64,000 nt of DNA from Brevibacillus invocatus (GTDB lineage Bacteria; Bacillota; Bacilli; Brevibacillales; Brevibacillaceae). A program made the position numbers and the translations under genes. The notes below the pieces were generated by a model, which saw nothing but the letters and a program-made list of their open reading frames with translations, ran no database searches and was not told the DNA's origin. Positions 59,861-64,000 of the stretch are shown piece after piece. Location: assembly GCF_003710915.1 (NCBI RefSeq), contig NZ_RHHR01000008.1:146019-210018 (forward strand), written 5' to 3'. Each line of letters begins with the position of its first letter. Position 1 is the stretch's first letter.

Positions 59861-59902
59861 AATGTATCGATATACTATATCGATTTAGTATATCGATACA
59901 TT
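59861..59902. promoter_or_regulatory. 42-bp palindromic operator (three ATCGAT cores spaced 13 bp), LacI-type candidate
   Basis: Arms AATGTATCGATATACTA and TAGTATATCGATACATT are exact inverse complements across an 8-bp centre that itself contains ATCGAT. ATCGAT recurs at positions 6, 19 and 32 of the element, i.e. every 13 bp. It starts 2 bp downstream of a perfect -10 element on the minus strand, the classic place for a repressor. The LacI proteins at 54084 and 60715 are the natural candidates. Confidence 0.8.
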
Positions 59903-59904
59903 TG

Positions 59905-59934
59905 ATTATAATTAGGTGTTTCTAATGTTGTCAA
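59905..59934 (-). promoter_or_regulatory. Consensus sigma-A promoter of the CoA-transferase operon
   Basis: Minus strand TTGACA (59929-59934), 18-nt spacer, TATAAT (59905-59910): both hexamers are perfect. It points at the CoA transferase gene 98 nt away and abuts the 42-bp operator. Confidence 0.8.
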
Positions 59935-59996
59935 TTTTTAATAAATTTTTATTGAAAAGCATTTTGAAAGATAGGTTTGCAGCTCGTTGAAATGAT

Positions 59997-60026
59997 TTGA
60001 CACAAGGGACTTTCCCGCATCATAAT
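59997..60026 (+). promoter_or_regulatory. Promoter of the shikimate kinase gene
   Basis: TTGACA (59997-60002), an 18-nt spacer and CATAAT (60021-60026) face the aroK-like gene. It is divergent from the CoA-transferase promoter about 60 bp away. Confidence 0.6.
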
Positions 60027-60082
60027 AGACTTTAAAGCGTAACAGTAACCAACTAGACCACAGGTAGAAAGTGAGTTTACGA

Positions 60083-60658
60083 ATGACTGAAAATATAGAT
60101 ATATCCATTCGAGAAAAAAATATCGCTTTTATCGGATTTATGGGTGCGGGCAAGACGACCATCGGACAGCTGGTCGCCAAAAAACTGTATCGTGACTTCA
60201 TTGATATCGATCAAGAAATCGAGCGAATCCACCAGATGCCGGTCTCGCAAATCTTTGAAAAGCTGGGAGAAGCCAGCTTTCGCAAAATGGAACGAGAACT
60301 GATCGTTTCCCTTTGCACAGGCACCCGGCTGAAAATCATCTCCCTCGGAGGCGGTGCGTATTTGCAGGAAGAAGTGAAAAAAGCCTGCTTGTCTCACTGT
60401 CTGGTCTTTTTCCTCGATTTATCTTGGGAATCCTGGAAGGAACGCATTCCACTGATCATCGACAGTCGTCCTGTTTTGCAAAATAAATCGCTCGACGAAA
60501 TCGAGGAGCTGTTCATGAAACGAAGAGACGCCTACTCGATCAATCATTCTCAGTTTACTACCAGTGAAATCGACCCCGAGACCGCGGCGGATCGTATCGT
60601 GGAATCGTTAAAGCTGGCTTGGGACATTTATCAACCCAATCGAGATGATATTTATTAA
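60083..60658 (+). CDS. aroK: Shikimate kinase
   Basis: A 191-residue P-loop kinase that phosphorylates shikimate at O3 in aromatic amino-acid synthesis. Walker A is GFMGAGKTTIG (about residues 17-27), and the shikimate-binding residues lie in DIDQEIER and LGGGAY. The LID arginine would be in DSRPVLQNK. The ATG at 60083 is preferred; a GTG 12 nt earlier has no better ribosome site. A terminator follows and it is the only plus-strand gene in this part. Its nearness to the AroQ-like gene may be coincidence or point to quinate/shikimate metabolism in the island. Confidence 0.92.
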   Translation: MTENIDISIREKNIAFIGFMGAGKTTIGQLVAKKLYRDFIDIDQEIERIHQMPVSQIFEKLGEASFRKMERELIVSLCTGTRLKIISLGGGAYLQEEVKKACLSHCLVFFLDLSWESWKERIPLIIDSRPVLQNKSLDEIEELFMKRRDAYSINHSQFTTSEIDPETAADRIVESLKLAWDIYQPNRDDIY

Positions 60659-60706
60659 AAAAACCTCCCTCTTGAGACTGTAAAAGTCGAAAAGGGAGGT
60701 TTTCCT
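60656..60706. terminator. Bidirectional terminator
   Basis: AAACCTCCCT and AGGGAGGTTT arms (60661-60670, 60693-60702), with a smaller GACT/AGTC hairpin inside the loop, sit between the convergent shikimate kinase (ends 60658) and LacI paralogue 2 (ends 60715). T-runs flank both sides. Confidence 0.85.
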
Positions 60707-60714
60707 GTATTTGT

Positions 60715-61791
60715 TTAGTTGAGCGAGGGTGTACACGATTCGCGTACGACCAGCTGCGGTTTCAAAATAATTCGTCTAGGGGCATCTTCCAGACCCCGAA
60801 TCCGCTGGTGCAACAGCTCGGCAGCATTCGCCCCGACCAGCTCCGGGGTGGCGGCGATGGTGGTCAAGCTAGGATTGGAAATTGCCGCTTCTTTGATGTT
60901 GTCAAATCCGACAACTGCCAGATCCTTGCCAGGCGTCAATCCCGCTTCCTTCAAGCCGTGCATGACCCCGAACGACACGACGTCGTTGTAGCAAAAGACG
61001 GCTGTCGGCGGTTCGGGAAATTGAAGGATCTTGCGCAGAACCTCCACTCCACCTTCCCGCGTGGCTGGACCTTCCAATCGCAGGCATGGGTCGACCTCGA
61101 TCCCCGCTTCCTGATGGGCAAGCAGATACCCCTGATAACGATCTCTCCAGGCAGATGATTCGGAAGGTCCACCCAAAAAGGCGATCCGTTTATGCCCGAG
61201 CGCAATGAGGTGATCCACCGCCATTCTTCCGCCCACTACGTTGTCGATACCGACATAGTCACAGTTGGCATGCGGGATGTCTTTGGCTACCAAGACGACG
61301 GGTATATCCCACTGTCTGAGACGCTCAATGGTTTCCGATGACGTACTTTTGGAGACGGGGCTCAAGATGACGCCGCCTACCCGATACTCCAGCATGGTGG
61401 AGATCAATGTATCCTGTTTTGCCTTTAGATCGAATGTAGTTCCGAGAATGACCGTATATCCATCCTTGTCCAACGCTTGATGCACACCCACCAGCAATTC
61501 AGAAAAGAACGGGTTGTCGATCTCTGTGATCACGAGCCCGACCGTGGACGAGTGCTGCGAGCGCAGATTGGCTGCCACTCGATCGTATACGTAGCCCAGC
61601 TCGCGCATCGATTCCAGCACCTTGTTCCGGGTCGCTTCCGAAATATTCGTGCTGCCTCGAACAATCAGGGAAGCGGTTGCACGCGATACACCTGCATGTT
61701 CCGCCACCTGCTGGAGCGTGACCCTCGGCCGTTTTTGTCGTTTTACGATAGGAATCACCTGCTTGCCGCTTATTGTCAACAGTACAGTCAT
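60715..61791 (-). CDS. LacI family transcriptional regulator (paralogue 2)
   Basis: A 358-residue repressor with the helix-turn-helix TLQQVAEHAGVSRATASLIVR and hinge region YDRVAANLRSQHSS. It shares nearly all DNA-contacting residues with the 54084 protein and has the same overall length and C-terminal RIILKPQLVVR. The start is uncertain: the first ATG (61791) lacks a good ribosome site and the homologous N-terminus begins about 15 residues later. It lies 66 nt downstream of dctM, in the same direction, so it probably belongs to and controls the TRAP operon. The effector is unknown. Confidence 0.88.
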   Translation of the reverse strand: MTVLLTISGKQVIPIVKRQKRPRVTLQQVAEHAGVSRATASLIVRGSTNISEATRNKVLESMRELGYVYDRVAANLRSQHSSTVGLVITEIDNPFFSELLVGVHQALDKDGYTVILGTTFDLKAKQDTLISTMLEYRVGGVILSPVSKSTSSETIERLRQWDIPVVLVAKDIPHANCDYVGIDNVVGGRMAVDHLIALGHKRIAFLGGPSESSAWRDRYQGYLLAHQEAGIEVDPCLRLEGPATREGGVEVLRKILQFPEPPTAVFCYNDVVSFGVMHGLKEAGLTPGKDLAVVGFDNIKEAAISNPSLTTIAATPELVGANAAELLHQRIRGLEDAPRRIILKPQLVVRESCTPSLN

Positions 61792-61856
61792 TTTATCATT
61801 GTCACTAACAGAGGTACAGGCAATAATCCGTTCTTTTACAAAATATGCCTACCCTG

Positions 61857-63137
61857 TCAAATCAGCCATTGAAGGGGCACTGTCACGATCGACGGGAACA
61901 AAATCAGCAGAAGCAGTACGATCACTTCCACCAGCAGGAAAGGCCAAATGCCCTTCATGATGTCCTCAATTCCGATCTTGCCCACCCCGCAAGCCACGTT
62001 CAGAACGGTACCTACTGGCGGAGTCAACAGTCCGATGCAGTTCGCTAGGATGAAGACGACGCCAAAGTAAATCGGATCGATACCGGCCTGTTTGACTATC
62101 GGCATGAGGACCGGGGTCATAATCAGTACAACAGGTGTCAGGTCCATCGCTGTGCCGATGAGCAGCACGACGGCCGTGATCGCCAGCATGAGCAGAGTAG
62201 GGCTATCAATCAGTGGAGCGAGCATTTCCGACAGAACCAATGGAATATTGGCAACCGTGATCAACCAGGCTGTGACCATCGCCGCTGCCACAAGGAACAT
62301 GACGACGCTCGTGGTTTTTGCCGAGGCAACCAATACTTTGTACAAGTCCTTTACCTTCAATTCCCGATAGACCACAAAGCCTACAAACAGGGCATAAAAA
62401 GCAGCTACTACAGCAGCTTCTGTAGGCGTGAAAATGCCCATGCGCATTCCGACGATAATGATGACGGGCAGCATCAATGCCCAGACCGCTTGCTTGGCGG
62501 CACCCCAAACCTCTCGCATCGATTTGCGAGGGAAAACCTGGACATCATCTTGTTTGCGCATGACCAGCCACCAGGTCGTGACCAAACCGAGACCGATCAT
62601 CAATCCCGGCACGATTCCAGCCATGAACAGCTTGGTGATGGAAAGACCGCTGGAAACACCGAAAATAATAAAGGGAATACTCGGAGGAATGATCGGGGCA
62701 ATAATCCCACCTGCAGCAATCAAGCCCGTCGAGCGATTGCGGTCGTAGCCCGCCTTGATCATCATCGGAATCAGGATCGCTCCAAGCGCTGCCGTATCTG
62801 CCACCGCTGATCCGGACAAGCCTGCGAACAGCACGCTGGCCACAATCGCGACATAGCCCATCCCTCCGCGGACATGACCGAAGATCGACATGGCAAAGTT
62901 GATGATGCGCTTGGAGATTCCCCCTGCATTCATCAGCTCTCCGGCGAGGATGAAGAAGGGCACGGCCATCATGGGGAAGCTGTTGGCTCCGTTGATGAGA
63001 TTTTGCGCGATGATCTGGCTGTCAAAGACGCCGAGAAAAATCATCAGAGCGACTCCGCTCACGAGCAAAGCCAATGCGATCGGCATTCCCAATGCCATGA
63101 CGCCAAGCAGTGAGCCGGCAAAAACCACTAATGCCAT
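61857..63137 (-). CDS. dctM: TRAP transporter large permease subunit DctM
   Basis: A 426-residue membrane protein of about 12 spans. NGANSFPMMAVPFFILAGELMNAGGISKRI and LFAGLSGSAVADTAALGAILIPMM are the family's conserved stretches, and GIIAPIIPPSIPFIIFG is the re-entrant loop. It uses a Na+ gradient to import a carboxylate or sugar acid delivered by a DctP receptor. Its start overlaps the dctQ stop as TAATG, with GGGAGG upstream. The DctP gene is not in the window and is expected beyond 64000. Confidence 0.95.
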   Translation of the reverse strand: MALVVFAGSLLGVMALGMPIALALLVSGVALMIFLGVFDSQIIAQNLINGANSFPMMAVPFFILAGELMNAGGISKRIINFAMSIFGHVRGGMGYVAIVASVLFAGLSGSAVADTAALGAILIPMMIKAGYDRNRSTGLIAAGGIIAPIIPPSIPFIIFGVSSGLSITKLFMAGIVPGLMIGLGLVTTWWLVMRKQDDVQVFPRKSMREVWGAAKQAVWALMLPVIIIVGMRMGIFTPTEAAVVAAFYALFVGFVVYRELKVKDLYKVLVASAKTTSVVMFLVAAAMVTAWLITVANIPLVLSEMLAPLIDSPTLLMLAITAVVLLIGTAMDLTPVVLIMTPVLMPIVKQAGIDPIYFGVVFILANCIGLLTPPVGTVLNVACGVGKIGIEDIMKGIWPFLLVEVIVLLLLILFPSIVTVPLQWLI

Positions 63138-63730
63138 TACGCTCTACCTCCCGTCGTATGCCATTTTTGGCGTGAGTCATCTGTTTCTTCCGCTGCTTCC
63201 GCTGCTGCCACCGCTTCCATTGCCTCCTCGTCTGATCCTTTCATGGAGATAAGCCTCTCCACTGCATCTTTGTGAAACAAGACCTGATACATATTGAACA
63301 AGACGATAATAGCCATCCCAATGCTCACTACGATTCCAATTCCATAAATGTAGGAAAGCGGCAAGCCGACTGCTGGCGAGAGTGCTTTCGTACTGATCAT
63401 GGTGGATTTCCAACTACCATCCAAAACGAGCCAGAGTACATAGAGAACAATCAGGTTACTGAGGACAAACGCCACTTTTTTACCAACCAATGGCAGTTTT
63501 TTGATGAACATGTCTACACCCAAATGACTGTTGTCCTTGAGCGCCCCAATCGCGCCTAGAAACGTGAGCCATACGAAGAGAAAACGAGACATTTCCTCTG
63601 ACCAGGTAATACCTGAATCGAAAGCATAGCGCAATACCACGTTCAAAAAGACCAGAATGGCCATACCGCTCAAGCAAACAGCCATCAACACATTCGTGAC
63701 TTTGGTTAAAACGGCCAGGGCTTTTTCCAT
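63137..63730 (-). CDS. dctQ: TRAP transporter small permease subunit DctQ
   Basis: A 197-residue four-span membrane protein. The ATG at 63730 has GAGGAGG 7 nt upstream; an in-frame extension to 63934 lacks that and reads as a polar leader. VFLNVVLRYAFDSGITWSEEMSRFLFVWLTFLGA (about 25-58) is the DctQ signature region. An alanine/glutamate-rich tail (EEAMEAVAAAEAAEETDD) is unusual. It overlaps dctM. Confidence 0.93.
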   Translation of the reverse strand: MEKALAVLTKVTNVLMAVCLSGMAILVFLNVVLRYAFDSGITWSEEMSRFLFVWLTFLGAIGALKDNSHLGVDMFIKKLPLVGKKVAFVLSNLIVLYVLWLVLDGSWKSTMISTKALSPAVGLPLSYIYGIGIVVSIGMAIIVLFNMYQVLFHKDAVERLISMKGSDEEAMEAVAAAEAAEETDDSRQKWHTTGGRA

Positions 63731-63846
63731 GATGCTACCTCCTCGTATAATCATTGTTAGAAGCTCTTCTTCAGACAATTTCCAGTTGATCCGGACAACG
63801 GAAAGAGAGTGAAGAGAATTCCAGTTAAATTGAATTTGAAGCCATG

Positions 63847-63922
63847 GTTTGGAGGCCTTAGCCGAACCCCGTACCGCAACCCCGTGGGGCGAGGAACGGA
63901 AGTCGGGGCTAAGAAGCCAATC
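63847..63922. repeat. Long interrupted inverted repeat upstream of dctQ
   Basis: TTGG/CCAA outer bases, CTTAGCC/GGCTAAG, and inner CCCCG/CGGGG-type blocks can fold into an interrupted stem of some 75 nt, GC-rich compared with its surroundings. No terminator-like T-run follows. It may be the folded end of a mobile element or a mRNA leader structure. The rest of the 63731-64000 gap has small GTCCGG/CCGGAC inverted repeats and no gene. Confidence 0.35.
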
Positions 63923-64000
63923 ATTACTTCTCACGCTGTCTGTACGTCTAATGATCCGGACGTTAGTTTGTACAGTCCGGCCAAAACCATCGCTTTGATG

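Noticed and set aside
63137..63934. Longer DctQ starting at 63934
   Set aside because: The extension has no ribosome site and is polar, whereas the ATG at 63730 has GAGGAGG at ideal spacing and aligns with the family start.
1..64000. CRISPR arrays, tRNA or rRNA genes
   Set aside because: No regularly spaced repeats and no cloverleaf or rRNA-like sequence were recognised by eye; a scanner could still find a missed tRNA.

Overview
The window reads as the chromosome of a low-to-mid GC, aerobic, spore-former-type Firmicute, most likely Brevibacillus or a close Paenibacillaceae relative. This is inferred from purine-rich GGAGG ribosome binding sites ahead of almost every gene, frequent TTG/GTG starts, DppA- and NSAR-type genes, and CodY-, CcpA- and LacI-type control sites. 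No rRNA, tRNA, CRISPR array, phage gene or complete insertion sequence is visible. Almost everything is transport and catabolism of peptides and organic acids.

Left half (1-36 kb): D-peptide / cell-wall peptide salvage. Three oligopeptide/dipeptide ABC transporters of the Dpp/Opp type lie here: 1-3978 (cut by the window edge), 18088-24545 and 28622-34207. Between them are an amino-acid symporter with DapF (5607-7744), two M20 peptidases (9269-12181), a 12-gene operon running from an RpiR/MurR-type regulator (25445) down to the D-aminopeptidase DppA (12356), an M81 metallopeptidase and a Tat-exported DmpA-like P1 peptidase. The 12-gene operon holds a peptide transporter, three penicillin-fold hydrolases without signal peptides, an N-succinylamino-acid racemase with its GNAT partner, and DppA. 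Together they look like a route that imports D-amino-acid-containing peptides, cuts them in the cytoplasm and converts the D-amino acids to L forms.

Right half (36-64 kb): carboxylate uptake and catabolism. Two tripartite tricarboxylate (TTT/Tct) transporter operons (36553-41043 and 42239-46347) appear to be products of one block duplication, because a decayed copy of the aldo/keto reductase at 42239 still sits behind the first copy. Upstream of the second is a six-gene enzyme cluster (46474-52954: AroQ-like dehydratase, TIM-barrel isomerase/dehydratase, acylating aldehyde dehydrogenase, ThDP enzyme, zinc alcohol dehydrogenase, citryl-CoA-lyase-like protein) whose substrate I cannot name. A third operon (54084-59806: CoA transferase, MaoC, orphan TctC, PanE-like reductase, VOC protein, LacI regulator) is driven by a consensus promoter sitting on a 42-bp palindromic operator. 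A shikimate kinase, a second LacI paralogue and a TRAP transporter (DctQM) close the window.

Control signals seen directly: two good CodY-box matches (5552, 27098), a perfect cre match inside the start of tctC2 (46311), the LacI-type operator (59861), a palindrome upstream of the 52954 operon, and a set of intrinsic terminators. Decay is visible as an amino-acid-permease 3' remnant (4250), a frameshifted VOC gene (36110) and the reductase remnant (36413).
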